Source: an uncultured Draconibacterium sp. (GTDB taxonomy: Bacteria > Bacteroidota > Bacteroidia > Bacteroidales > Prolixibacteraceae). Taken from it: a stretch of DNA of 64,000 nucleotides. The notes under the pieces are model-generated. The model was not told where the DNA came from, made no database searches, and saw nothing but the letters and a program-made list of their open reading frames with translations. The position numbers and the translations under genes were made by a program. Within the stretch, counting starts at the first letter, position 1, and the number at the start of each line of letters is the position of its first letter. The stretch lies in NCBI RefSeq assembly GCF_963677155.1, contig NZ_OY781884.1, positions 2,124,134-2,188,133 on the forward strand. The letters run 5' to 3'. Of the stretch, positions 17,503 through 26,344 are shown one piece after another.

Positions 17503-18816
17503 CTATAGCTTGTATACTTTGTCCGATGCTTCCTCTATCACATTACGCATATCGACAATCAGTTTCGAGTGGGCATGAATAAAATCTGCATCAAAAACAT
17601 GGTGATTGGTGGTAATAACCACACAGTCTGCTTCATTTAATGTTTCTTCAGTTAAAACCACCGACCTGAGCGAATTCCCATTTTCAGTTAATATCTCCTC
17701 AATGAAAGGATCGTGATAACTTACCTCACCACCTTTCTGTATTACGGCATCAATAATCTCAAGAGCCGGTGATTCGCGCTCATCATCGATATTTGGTTTA
17801 TAAGCCACGCCAAGAAAAAGCACCTTACTACCGTTCACTGCTTTTTTCTGCCGATTTAAAGCCGTTGCAATTTTTATGTACATATAGTGCGGCATACGCA
17901 TATTAATATGACCTGCAGCATGTATCATGCTCAAGTCGAACTGAAATTTTTTGGCAATGTGCTCGAGGTAAAAAGGATCGAGTGGGATACAATGCCCACC
18001 AACACCAGGCCCCGGATAAAATGCCTGAAATCCAAACGGTTTGGTTTTGGCAGCTTCAATCACTTCCCAAATATTAATGTCCATTTTCCCTGATAAAAGC
18101 GCCAACTCGTTAATTAAACTAATATTGATTAAACGATAAGTATTTTCAAGAATTTTTACCATCTCTGCCACCCTTGGTGAACTTACCGGATGAATATTGT
18201 CGATTGCGAATTGGTATATGGCTTGACCAACCTCCAATCCATCTTCTGTTAAGGCTCCCAAAACCTTGGGAGTATTCTTAGTAACAAAGTTTTTGTTCCC
18301 GGGATCAACCCTTTCCGGGGAATACGCAAGCCAAAAATTATCGCCATGTTTCATCCCCGATTCGGTTTCAATAATCGGCAGCATAAAATCCTCTGTAGTA
18401 GTAGGATAAGTTGTGCTTTCGAGACTAATAAAAGTGCCGGGTTTTAGGTACCTTCCTATCTCTTCACAGGCAGATTGGATGTAACTCATATCCGGTTTTT
18501 TAAAGCGATCAAGAGGAGTTGGAACACAGATCAAAAGCGCATCGCATTTATTCATCTCAGAGAAATCGGTTGTCGCATGAAAAGTTACATTTTCAACAAC
18601 TTCACGTAGTGCTACATCCCTGACATCTTTGATATAATTCTCTCCGCTGTTTATCTTTTTTACTTTGGTTTCGTTTTTGTCAAAGCCTAAAACATGAACA
18701 CCAGCTTCAGCAAATCCAACTGCTAGAGGCAATCCAACATAACCTAATCCGATTATACCAACTACCAGCTCTTTTTGTTCTACCTTCTTTAAAATATTAG
18801 CCTTATGATTCATCAT
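17503..18816 (-). CDS. wbpA: UDP-N-acetyl-D-glucosamine 6-dehydrogenase
   Basis: This 437-residue enzyme of the UDP-glucose/GDP-mannose dehydrogenase family has the N-terminal NAD-binding motif VGIIGLGYVGLPLA near residue 18. The catalytic-cysteine motif GPGVGGHCIPLDPFYL lies near residue 262, and the C-terminal UDP-binding domain has FLGVAYKPNIDDERESPA near 330. It oxidises the C6 hydroxyl of UDP-GlcNAc to a carboxylate, giving UDP-GlcNAcA, the first step of the Wbp route. Its start overlaps the 3' end of wbpD by 14 bases. The neighbouring wbpB, wbpD and wbpE make GlcNAc a more likely substrate than glucose. Confidence 0.93.
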   Translation of the reverse strand: MMNHKANILKKVEQKELVVGIIGLGYVGLPLAVGFAEAGVHVLGFDKNETKVKKINSGENYIKDVRDVALREVVENVTFHATTDFSEMNKCDALLICVPTPLDRFKKPDMSYIQSACEEIGRYLKPGTFISLESTTYPTTTEDFMLPIIETESGMKHGDNFWLAYSPERVDPGNKNFVTKNTPKVLGALTEDGLEVGQAIYQFAIDNIHPVSSPRVAEMVKILENTYRLINISLINELALLSGKMDINIWEVIEAAKTKPFGFQAFYPGPGVGGHCIPLDPFYLEHIAKKFQFDLSMIHAAGHINMRMPHYMYIKIATALNRQKKAVNGSKVLFLGVAYKPNIDDERESPALEIIDAVIQKGGEVSYHDPFIEEILTENGNSLRSVVLTEETLNEADCVVITTNHHVFDADFIHAHSKLIVDMRNVIEEASDKVYKL

Positions 18817-19378
18817 TTACTATTTCCAGATTTATGCCTGCTAAATTATACTTTTCTCCGGTTTTGGGACAAATTAAATCATCGCCCAAAATTTCTCCGC
18901 TTCGGCTCACCCACCCTGTTTGTTTGCCAGGCACCCCGGTTACAAGGGCAAAAGCTTTCACATCTTTTGTTACTACAGCTCCTGCACCAACCATACAATA
19001 TTCGCCCAAAGTAACACCACAAATAATGGTGGCATTAGCACCAACTGTGGCCCCACGCTTTACCAGTGTTGCTTTAAATTCATCTTTCCGCTCAACACTG
19101 CTACGTGGATTAACAACATTGGTAAACACCATTGAAGGTCCCAGAAAAACATCGTCTTCACAAACTACTCCTTCATACACCGAGATATTGTTCTGAACTT
19201 TCACATTATTGCCTAAAATTACCTTGTTTCCAAGAAAAACATTCTGTCCAAGAATACAGTTTTTACCCATCAGAGCTGTACCCATAACGTGCGAAAAGTG
19301 CCATATTTTTGTTCCGGAACCAATTTGTGCTCCTTCATCAATAACAGCAGTTTCGTGCGAGAAATATTCTTTATTCAT
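18803..19378 (-). CDS. wbpD: UDP-2-acetamido-3-amino-glucuronate N-acetyltransferase
   Basis: The 191-residue protein is built almost entirely of hexapeptide repeats (for example IGSGTKIWHFSHVMG, LGNNVKVQNNISVYEG, VGANATIICGVTLGE), which form a left-handed beta-helix acyltransferase. KIWHFSHV near residue 24 is characteristic of WbpD/WlbB, which acetylates the 3-amino group of UDP-GlcNAc3NA using acetyl-CoA. A C-terminal GEKYNLAGINLE tail is also usual for the family. It overlaps wbpE by 8 bases and wbpA by 14 bases, so the three are translationally linked. The active form is expected to be a cytosolic trimer. Confidence 0.93.
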   Translation of the reverse strand: MNKEYFSHETAVIDEGAQIGSGTKIWHFSHVMGTALMGKNCILGQNVFLGNKVILGNNVKVQNNISVYEGVVCEDDVFLGPSMVFTNVVNPRSSVERKDEFKATLVKRGATVGANATIICGVTLGEYCMVGAGAVVTKDVKAFALVTGVPGKQTGWVSRSGEILGDDLICPKTGEKYNLAGINLEIVNDES

Positions 19379-20513
19379 AATACCTTCTTTTACTCCTTTC
19401 CGAGAAATTTTTTATTGCCTCAACAATATACTCCATCTGTTCGGTATCCAGCTCAGTATGCATTGGCAACGACAAAACATTTTGAGTAAGTCGTTCTGCA
19501 ATTGGAAAGTCTCCGAGTTTATACCCCAAACTTTTATAAGCATCCTGTAAATGCAGTGCTTTTGGATAATAAACCATCGAAGGAATTCCTTTTGCATCCA
19601 AATACATTTTTAACTCATCCCTTCCTTCAGCCTGAATAGTATATTGATGAAAGGCATGTGTGCTAAACTCAGCCCTCAACGGTATTTTAACACCACTTAA
19701 ATCTTTTAAATGTTCATCATAAAAACGCGCCGTCGTTTGTCTTGCTTTTATATGCTTATCAATATACTTCAACTTCACCTCAAGAATTGCAGCCTGAATA
19801 CTATCGAGCCTCGAATTAATGCCAATTCTTTCATATTCGTATTTGGCTTTCATGCCATGGTTGGCAATGCTGCGAATTGTATCGGCCAGATTTTTATCTT
19901 CTGCATAAACAGCCCCTCCATCACCAAAAGCACCTAAGTTTTTTGATGGGAAAAAGGAATTACAACCGATATGCCCGATTGTTCCGGCTTTCTTTTTTGT
20001 GCCGTCAGAAAGCAGATAATCTGTACCCAATGCCTGACAAGCATCTTCAACCACAAATAACTCATGCTTTCCGGCCAAATCCGAAATTGCTTCCATATTA
20101 GCACATTGACCAAAAAGATGCACTGGTAAAATTGCTTTAGTATTAGAAGTTATAGCATCTTCTATTTGTGCTTCATCAATATTAAAAGTACCCAAACAAA
20201 CATCAACAAAAACGGGTTTTAGTCCCATCAACATAAGAACTTCAACAGTTGATACAAACGAAAAAGGAGTAGTAATTACCTCGTCACCAGGCTTTAAATC
20301 CAAAGCCATAAAGGCCAGATGAAGTGCATCAGTACCGTTTCCACACGTAATTACATTGGTATTGAGATATTCGGCCAACTTCGCTTCAAAATCAAGTACC
20401 TTCCCACTTTTAACAAACCGGGTGGATTTAATTACCTCCTTAATGGCATTGTCAATCTCTGCCTTCATGGTGAGGTATTGCCCGTAAATGTCAGTCATGT
20501 GGATGGTTTGCAT
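19371..20513 (-). CDS. wbpE: UDP-3-keto-GlcNAcA aminotransferase (DegT/DnrJ/EryC1)
   Basis: This is a 380-residue PLP-dependent sugar aminotransferase. GNGTDALHLAFMAL near residue 58 binds the cofactor phosphate, FVVEDACQALG near 155 supplies the PLP aspartate, and NSFFPSKNLGAFGDGGAV near 184 carries the Schiff-base lysine. In the WbpA-B-E-D route this enzyme uses glutamate to aminate C3 of the 3-keto uronic acid. It is the first gene of the leftward operon. The start at 20513 is the first Met; a Met five residues later (MTDIYGQY) would also fit the family. Confidence 0.93.
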   Translation of the reverse strand: MQTIHMTDIYGQYLTMKAEIDNAIKEVIKSTRFVKSGKVLDFEAKLAEYLNTNVITCGNGTDALHLAFMALDLKPGDEVITTPFSFVSTVEVLMLMGLKPVFVDVCLGTFNIDEAQIEDAITSNTKAILPVHLFGQCANMEAISDLAGKHELFVVEDACQALGTDYLLSDGTKKKAGTIGHIGCNSFFPSKNLGAFGDGGAVYAEDKNLADTIRSIANHGMKAKYEYERIGINSRLDSIQAAILEVKLKYIDKHIKARQTTARFYDEHLKDLSGVKIPLRAEFSTHAFHQYTIQAEGRDELKMYLDAKGIPSMVYYPKALHLQDAYKSLGYKLGDFPIAERLTQNVLSLPMHTELDTEQMEYIVEAIKNFSERSKRRYYE

Positions 20514-20540
20514 ACCGTTTAGCTTGTTTTTAATAAACTA

Positions 20541-20548
20541 TAAAAGTA
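20541..20548 (-). promoter_or_regulatory. Probable -7 box of the wbpEDAB operon
   Basis: The minus strand reads TACTTTTA, one mismatch from TAnnTTTG, 28 bases before the wbpE start. It is the best candidate in the 103-base divergent region shared with the glycosylase gene. Confidence 0.35.
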
Positions 20549-20604
20549 TAATTTTAGCGCCAGAATAAGTCATTAGATTTTTATTTCGCATATTCCCGGT
20601 CTGA

Positions 20605-20612
20605 TAGATTTG
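20605..20612 (+). promoter_or_regulatory. -7 box of mpg, leaderless arrangement
   Basis: TAGATTTG is a perfect TAnnTTTG match and ends only 4 bases before the ATG at 20617. If it is used, the transcript would begin at or next to the start codon. Confidence 0.45.
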
Positions 20613-20616
20613 AAAT

Positions 20617-21138
20617 ATGAGAACAGATTCCAGTCGAATACCAAATTCTTTTTTCATACGCGAAGTAACCAAGGTGGCACCCGATTTACTCGGAAAAATA
20701 CTGGTACGACGTTTTGAAGATGACACAATACAAAAGTTTGTGATTACCGAAACCGAAGCCTATAGTGGAGGAGAAGACAAAGCCTGCCATGCCAACAAAG
20801 GCTTAACACCCCGCACCAAAATAATGTTTGATGAAGGTGGATTGGTATACGTTTACCTGATATACGGGATGCATTGGATGCTGAATTTTGTTACCGGTGA
20901 AGCAGGTGATTCTTCTGCGGTTTTAATTCGGGGTGTGAAAGGTATTTCCGGGCCCGGACGAGTGGGCCGGACACTTCGACTCGACAAATCCTTTTATGGA
21001 GAGAACCTGGCTACTTCAGATAGAATATGGGTTGAAAACTCAGAGCTGAAACCCAAATTTGTAACCGCTCCTCGTATTGGAATCGACTATGCCGGCGAAC
21101 CCTGGATTAGCAAGCCTTGGCGATTTATTGTAAAGTAA
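20617..21138 (+). CDS. mpg: 3-methyladenine DNA glycosylase (AAG family)
   Basis: This 173-residue protein is slightly short for the AAG/Mpg family (about 190-200). It has FFIREVTKVAPDLLGKILVRR at the N-terminus and VITETEAYSGGEDKACHA near residue 45, where the glutamate is the expected water-activating catalytic residue. LVYVYLIYGMHWMLNFV lines the DNA-binding groove, and VLIRGVKGISGPGRVGRTL follows. The family flips out and excises alkylated purines such as 3-methyladenine and hypoxanthine. The gene stands alone, divergent from wbpE and convergent with the transporter gene 20 bases away. The short C-terminus keeps the GIDYAGEPW segment, so the domain looks complete. Confidence 0.92.
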   Translation: MRTDSSRIPNSFFIREVTKVAPDLLGKILVRRFEDDTIQKFVITETEAYSGGEDKACHANKGLTPRTKIMFDEGGLVYVYLIYGMHWMLNFVTGEAGDSSAVLIRGVKGISGPGRVGRTLRLDKSFYGENLATSDRIWVENSELKPKFVTAPRIGIDYAGEPWISKPWRFIVK

Positions 21139-21158
21139 TGAGCTGAAAATTCTACAGA

Positions 21159-22595
21159 CTATTGCCGCTTCCCTTTCATTATAAACTTATCGTATAAAAA
21201 AAGTGCCACTACAGCTACGAGTCCGATAATCAGGATGACCATCCATATTTGCGACGGATTATATTTATCCCACAACTGGTTCGTAAGTTCTGTAGGAGTC
21301 ATTCCCATTTTTTGTGCTGCTGCATTAAAGTATTCATTCTGCGTGAGCCCGTCGGCCAACTGAATACCTTTTTCAGCTACCTCCTGCTTTACAAAAACGT
21401 TTTTATCAGACATTCTGCCATATACACTACCTGAAATAATACCGGCGAATACATTACCCAAAAACACCGGAATAAATGAATAGCCCATATAAAGCGCTTT
21501 TTTATCGGACGGAGCAATACGTCCGATATATTCGGTAATCTTTGGCGACCCCGCCATTTCGCCAATGGCAAAAATATAAATTGCAACCAGCGTAAAAAGG
21601 ACGTTCTGTGTTGCCAGCGTCAACGCCATTCCAATAGCACACACCAGAAACCCCGACATCATGGAGCGCAAAGGACGCCATTTCATTACAACAGCTGATA
21701 CAATGATTTGGAATACGATGATAAACATCGCATCAAAATTGGTAATAAACTCCGCTTCCATCTGCCCGGTTTCGGCAATCCCGTAATTTTCGCTAAAGAA
21801 TGGTAAATACTGATGGAAGAAATTATACACGGCACTTGTATCAACCCACTGGGCAATAAAAACCGGGAGTGTAAAGAAAAGCTGGTTATACATTGTCCAG
21901 AAACCAGCCACAATAACCAGGAACAATACAAACTTAAAATCCTTTATCACCAAGGCAATATTAGTAAATACCTTTCTGATCGATACCCAAATTGAATCAG
22001 TATTTATGGTTCGGTCTGGTTCTTTATAAAACAACAACAGAATAAAATTTAAGGCTACAATCCCAGCAGAAATATAAAATATTAATTCCGATTGTCCTTT
22101 GTAGATTAGAGTAACTAATGGTCCAAAAAAGGCGCCAATATTCACCATCATGTAGAAAATGCCAAAACCGATCGACGCTGTTTCATCAGTAGTTGTTTTG
22201 GCAATTGTTGCAGAAATAATAGGTTTAAAAAGTGCCGCACCCAGCGCCAGGTACAGGTACATTACAAATACTCCTACAAATGTATCGAAATGCGGCAATA
22301 AAATAAAGGCCGACGTATACACCATAAAAGCAATAAACAACACCTTTCTATAGCCATATTTATCAGCAATGGCTCCTGTTATTACCGGCAAAAAATAAAG
22401 AATACCGGTACCAATCCCCATTATCAACCCTTTTTGTTCCTGAGAAAACTCCAGTCCTCCCATATCTGCCGACCCTGTTAAATAATTGGCAAACAGCATA
22501 AAGAAGCCGTACCATGCCCAACGTTCAAATAACTCAATAGTATTAGCTATCCAAAAACTGCGGTTGTATTTTTTTAATACCGAAACAAATGCCAT
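21159..22595 (-). CDS. POT/PTR2-type peptide transporter (MFS)
   Basis: This 478-residue membrane protein has about 12-14 predicted helices. The N-terminal helix carries ELFERWAWYGFFMLFANYL, matching the ExxER-like signature of proton-dependent oligopeptide transporters. GAIADKYGYRKVLF follows the A-motif pattern of the major facilitator superfamily. Members of this branch import di- and tripeptides with protons. A soluble stretch near residues 395-440 may be a periplasmic loop before the last helix, which ends in a lysine/arginine-rich tail. It is a single gene convergent with mpg and has no transport partner nearby. Substrate range is inferred from family only. Confidence 0.8.
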   Translation of the reverse strand: MAFVSVLKKYNRSFWIANTIELFERWAWYGFFMLFANYLTGSADMGGLEFSQEQKGLIMGIGTGILYFLPVITGAIADKYGYRKVLFIAFMVYTSAFILLPHFDTFVGVFVMYLYLALGAALFKPIISATIAKTTTDETASIGFGIFYMMVNIGAFFGPLVTLIYKGQSELIFYISAGIVALNFILLLFYKEPDRTINTDSIWVSIRKVFTNIALVIKDFKFVLFLVIVAGFWTMYNQLFFTLPVFIAQWVDTSAVYNFFHQYLPFFSENYGIAETGQMEAEFITNFDAMFIIVFQIIVSAVVMKWRPLRSMMSGFLVCAIGMALTLATQNVLFTLVAIYIFAIGEMAGSPKITEYIGRIAPSDKKALYMGYSFIPVFLGNVFAGIISGSVYGRMSDKNVFVKQEVAEKGIQLADGLTQNEYFNAAAQKMGMTPTELTNQLWDKYNPSQIWMVILIIGLVAVVALFLYDKFIMKGKRQ

Positions 22596-22815
22596 ATCGC
22601 CTTAATTTGATGAAGCACGTAAGGTAACATTTTTCGAAATACGTTCAGCTCCTCAACCCCGAAGAGCTGACATATCGCATAAAAAAAGTGAAGAAAGTTT
22701 TCAGTTGGTAGTCGCAGTTAACAGTTCTGCATTTTTACAACTGAGCAATTGAACAGTAATTATAATGAATGGGTAATTGAACAGATATGGAAATAAATTT
22801 ACAATACTTTGGACA

Positions 22816-23310
22816 TCACAATCCCACATCGAAAAAGGCCGATATAAATGTTATGATCATTATAATAAGGAACAATACAATAAAAAAAACGACTATTCCC
22901 AGCTTAAAATTATATCTCTTTTCCTCGTGTTTTGTAGAATCTTTCAATCGCTCAATGGATTCAACCAGTTTTTTCGGCGCCTGATCGTTTTTAATGATAT
23001 AGTCGGCAGCACCCAACTTCATAATTTTTACGGCAGTATCCACTTTACTTTGCGCACTCAGAAAAATAAAATCGATTTGGCTGTGTTCGCGCACCACCTG
23101 AAGCATAAATTCCAAACCGTTCGTTTCTTCCGATGAATAATCCAGAATTATAACATCAGGTTTTAAATGAATTTGCCTGAGACATTCTTCTCCGTTTTTA
23201 AAAACTTTCAGATTCGAAAACTTTTTCGATTGCAAATAACCAACAATAAGATCTTTGTAAACGGTGCTGTCCTCGATCAGAAAAATTAAAGGATCATCTG
23301 TCTCTTGCAT
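22816..23310 (-). CDS. Response-regulator receiver domain with C-terminal membrane anchor
   Basis: The 164-residue protein has a receiver fold over residues 1-125. LIFLIEDSTVYKDLI supplies the acidic pocket, DVIILDYSSEE near residue 54 the phospho-acceptor aspartate, FLSAQS the conserved serine, and DYIIKNDQAPKKLVESI the lysine. There is no DNA-binding output domain. Instead, after a charged linker, residues 137-160 are a continuous hydrophobic helix (GIVVFFIVLFLIIMIITFIS), so the receiver should be tethered to the inner membrane with its N-terminus in the cytoplasm. No kinase gene is adjacent on the same strand. It may act as a phosphate sink or a membrane-localised signalling adaptor, which is inference. 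Confidence 0.82.
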   Translation of the reverse strand: MQETDDPLIFLIEDSTVYKDLIVGYLQSKKFSNLKVFKNGEECLRQIHLKPDVIILDYSSEETNGLEFMLQVVREHSQIDFIFLSAQSKVDTAVKIMKLGAADYIIKNDQAPKKLVESIERLKDSTKHEEKRYNFKLGIVVFFIVLFLIIMIITFISAFFDVGL

Positions 23311-23424
23311 AATTTTAGAATAGTATTAGCGCAGCTCTAAAAATAACATTTATTTATTTAGAAAACAACAAAGCCGAATTGCTCAAAAAACCCGCAATCA
23401 TTCGCAACTCACAACAGAAAAAGG

Positions 23425-23432
23425 TACTTTTG
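23425..23432 (+). promoter_or_regulatory. -7 box of coaX
   Basis: TACTTTTG matches TAnnTTTG exactly and lies 19 bases before the coaX ATG, giving a short leader. No good -33 element is visible. Confidence 0.5.
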
Positions 23433-23451
23433 AGAATTAAATACACAATTT

Positions 23452-24216
23452 ATGTTACTGGCAATCGACATAGGAAACACAAATATTGTTTTTGGAATTT
23501 ACAAAGAAAAAGAATGGGTAAACCACTGGCGCATTCAAACCGATCAACTGAAAACAGCCGACGAATACGAGGTTATTTTCCGGTCGCTGTTAACTGCAGG
23601 AAAAATCTGCCGCACCGAAATATCGCGAATAATCTTAAGCAGTGTGGTACCTTCACTTGTTCATCCTTTTCGCGAAATGTTATCGGGATTATTCGACAAC
23701 GCAACAATCAATCATCTTAATCCCGAAATTTACGATCGTTTACCCATTAAGATACTCAATCCATACGAAATAGGAACCGACCTGGTTGCAAATGCCACGG
23801 CTGCCTATCAAAAATATGGTAACAATACCATGGTAATTGATTTTGGTACTGCTTTAACCTTTACTACCATTGGAAAAAATTCAGCAATTTTAGGCGTTGC
23901 CATCGCGCCCGGGCTACGCACTGCAGTTGGTGCTCTTGCCGGAAAAACAGCACAATTACCACAAATTCATATTACCGCTCCGCCATCGGTTTTGGGCGAA
24001 AACACTACTCATGCCATCCAATCGGGAATTATTTTCGGATACACAGGATTGGTAGATTCGATGATAGAACGTACCGAAAAAGAATTAGGCGTATCGCTTA
24101 ATGTTGTGGCTACCGGAGGGCTAAGTGCAGTAATTGCTCCGTTAACAAAAAACATTAATGCCTGCGAGCCTATGCTCACGCTCGAAGGGCTGATTCAAAT
24201 CAATTCATTTATATAA
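23452..24216 (+). CDS. coaX: Type III pantothenate kinase
   Basis: The 254-residue protein is a CoaX kinase of the ASKHA fold. LAIDIGNTNIVFGIY at residues 3-17 is the phosphate-1 motif, GTDLVANATAAYQKYG near residue 106 binds pantothenate and holds the catalytic aspartate, and MVIDFGTALTFTTI near 125 is the phosphate-2 motif. GVAIAPGLRTAVGAL and VVATGGLSAVI complete the set. It phosphorylates pantothenate in the first step of coenzyme A synthesis and, unlike CoaA, is not feedback-inhibited by CoA and uses a monovalent cation. It is followed after 98 bases by dxs on the same strand. Confidence 0.95.
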   Translation: MLLAIDIGNTNIVFGIYKEKEWVNHWRIQTDQLKTADEYEVIFRSLLTAGKICRTEISRIILSSVVPSLVHPFREMLSGLFDNATINHLNPEIYDRLPIKILNPYEIGTDLVANATAAYQKYGNNTMVIDFGTALTFTTIGKNSAILGVAIAPGLRTAVGALAGKTAQLPQIHITAPPSVLGENTTHAIQSGIIFGYTGLVDSMIERTEKELGVSLNVVATGGLSAVIAPLTKNINACEPMLTLEGLIQINSFI

Positions 24217-24314
24217 CATCTTTGATCTCATAATTTTTACAAGTAATTTTATTTCTTTTGCAGTGAACAAACTGTAGCAGAACAGTTGTTATTGTTTCAG
24301 TAATTTTAGGAAAA

Positions 24315-26234
24315 ATGGAAGACGCGAAGGGGAAGCTGCTTGATTCAATAAACAATCCCGACGATTTAAAAAAAATACCGGTTGACCAACTCGAAGACGT
24401 TTGTCAGGAGTTGCGCGATTTTATTATCGATGTGGTTTCAACCAATCCGGGTCACTTTGGGGCTAGTTTGGGAGTAGTTGAGCTGACTGTTGCCCTTCAT
24501 TACGTATACAATACACCTTACGATCAGTTGGTGTGGGATGTTGGTCACCAAGCCTATGGACACAAAATTCTTACCGGTAGAAGAAAGCAATTCGACACCA
24601 ACCGAAAATACAAAGGACTCAGCGGATTCCCAAAACGTACTGAAAGCGAATACGATGCATTTGGTGTTGGACACTCGTCAACATCTATTTCGGCCGCTTT
24701 AGGAATGGCCATTGCTTCCAGAATTAAAGGCGAACAAGAACGCAAAGTGGTTGCCGTTATTGGCGATGGCGCTATGACCGGAGGAATGGCTTTTGAAGCA
24801 TTAAATAACGCCGGAGGCGAAAATGCAGATATTCTGGTAATTCTGAACGACAACAACATGGCCATCGACCCCAGTGTTGGAGGATTGAATAAATACCTGC
24901 TCAACATTTCAAAGTCCGACACCTACAACCGAATGAAACACGATGTTTGGGAAGGACTGGGAAAACTGGATGGTTTTGGAGAGAAAACACGTCGGTTTAT
25001 CCAAAAAAACCAGCACGCACTAAAAAATATGATCCTGAAAGAGAATAATCTTTTCGAAGCGTTTAATTTCAGGTATTTTGGCCCGATTGACGGACATGAT
25101 GTGCGGTATTTAACCAGCGCACTAAACGACCTGAAAGATATTCCGGGACCAAAACTGTTACATGTAATTACCCAAAAAGGTAAAGGATTTAAACAGGCCG
25201 AGCTTTATCAAACCAAATGGCATGCACCAGGTATTTTCGATAAAGAAACCGGCGAAATTTACAAGTGCGATTGCAATGTTGATCAAGCACCAAAATTTCA
25301 AAATGTATTTGGAGATACTTTGGTTGAGCTGGCTGAAAAAAATGATAAAATTGTGGGAATAACGCCTGCAATGCCGACAGGATGTTCTATGAATAAAATG
25401 ATAGAACAAATGCCGGGTCGTGCTTTCGATGTGGGAATTGCAGAACAACATGCCGTTACTTTTTCGGCCGGACTTGCCGCACAAGGCATGGTTCCGTTTT
25501 GCAATATCTACTCTACATTTATGCAGCGCGCCTACGACCAGGTGATACACGATGTTGCCATTCAGAAATTACCCGTAATTTTCTGTCTCGACCGTGGAGG
25601 TCTGGTTGGAGAAGACGGACCTACACACCACGGAGTTTTTGATATTGCTTATATGCGTTCAGTTCCGAATATGATCGTGTCGGCGCCGATGGACGAGATT
25701 GAGCTGCGCAACCTGATGTACACGGCGCAGTTGGAAGAAAATACTCAGCCCTTTTCAATCCGATATCCGCGCGGGTGTGGCATAATTGCCGATTGGCAAA
25801 AGGAATTTGAAAAAATTGAAATTGGTAAAGGCCGAAAATTAAACGATGGTACTGATATTGCGTTGTTGTCGATAGGCAAAACCGGAATATTTGCTCAGTG
25901 TGCAGTAAAGCTCCTGGCCAAAAACGATATTTCAGCAGCACACTACGATATGCGTTTTGTTAAACCGCTCGACACTGAAACACTTAACAAAGTTATGCAA
26001 AGTTTCGACCAGATTATAACCATAGAAGACGGCAGTATTCTGGGCGGATTTGGAAGTGCTGTTCTTGAATTTATGGCTGAAAACGGTTTCACCAATAAAA
26101 TAAAAATACTGGGAATTCCTGATAAGTTTATCGAACACGGAACTCCAGAGGAGCTTTATCGGGAATGCGGCATCGATACACAAGGTATTGTTAATACCGT
26201 AAAGAAATTAGTTGGCAAAACAGAAATCGTTTAA
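24315..26234 (+). CDS. dxs: 1-deoxy-D-xylulose-5-phosphate synthase
   Basis: This 639-residue thiamine-diphosphate enzyme is of normal family length. [19 protein letters not shown] and [16 protein letters not shown] near residues 46-90 bind the cofactor. [18 protein letters not shown] and [13 protein letters not shown] near 150-190 are the TPP/magnesium signature. [15 protein letters not shown] near 375 holds the catalytic glutamate, and [16 protein letters not shown] and the C-terminal transketolase domain follow. It condenses pyruvate with glyceraldehyde-3-phosphate, the entry step of the MEP isoprenoid route. The same route is served by ispD at 41.5 kb. Several long frames on the opposite strand are shadows. 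Confidence 0.96.
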   Translation: MEDAKGKLLDSINNPDDLKKIPVDQLEDVCQELRDFIIDVVSTNPGHFGASLGVVELTVALHYVYNTPYDQLVWDVGHQAYGHKILTGRRKQFDTNRKYKGLSGFPKRTESEYDAFGVGHSSTSISAALGMAIASRIKGEQERKVVAVIGDGAMTGGMAFEALNNAGGENADILVILNDNNMAIDPSVGGLNKYLLNISKSDTYNRMKHDVWEGLGKLDGFGEKTRRFIQKNQHALKNMILKENNLFEAFNFRYFGPIDGHDVRYLTSALNDLKDIPGPKLLHVITQKGKGFKQAELYQTKWHAPGIFDKETGEIYKCDCNVDQAPKFQNVFGDTLVELAEKNDKIVGITPAMPTGCSMNKMIEQMPGRAFDVGIAEQHAVTFSAGLAAQGMVPFCNIYSTFMQRAYDQVIHDVAIQKLPVIFCLDRGGLVGEDGPTHHGVFDIAYMRSVPNMIVSAPMDEIELRNLMYTAQLEENTQPFSIRYPRGCGIIADWQKEFEKIEIGKGRKLNDGTDIALLSIGKTGIFAQCAVKLLAKNDISAAHYDMRFVKPLDTETLNKVMQSFDQIITIEDGSILGGFGSAVLEFMAENGFTNKIKILGIPDKFIEHGTPEELYRECGIDTQGIVNTVKKLVGKTEIV

Positions 26235-26344
26235 ACAGTAAATACCCGATCTCTCTATCATTCCTTTATCCCGGCATTCCGTTTATCGGTATAATATTTT
26301 TATCTTTAAGTCGTTCTGAAAAGTGTACTTAAAAACCATTTGAA

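Noticed and set aside
25158-26183. Long antisense frames opposite dxs
   Set aside because: Shadows of a well-conserved coding sequence; cysteine- and histidine-rich random composition.
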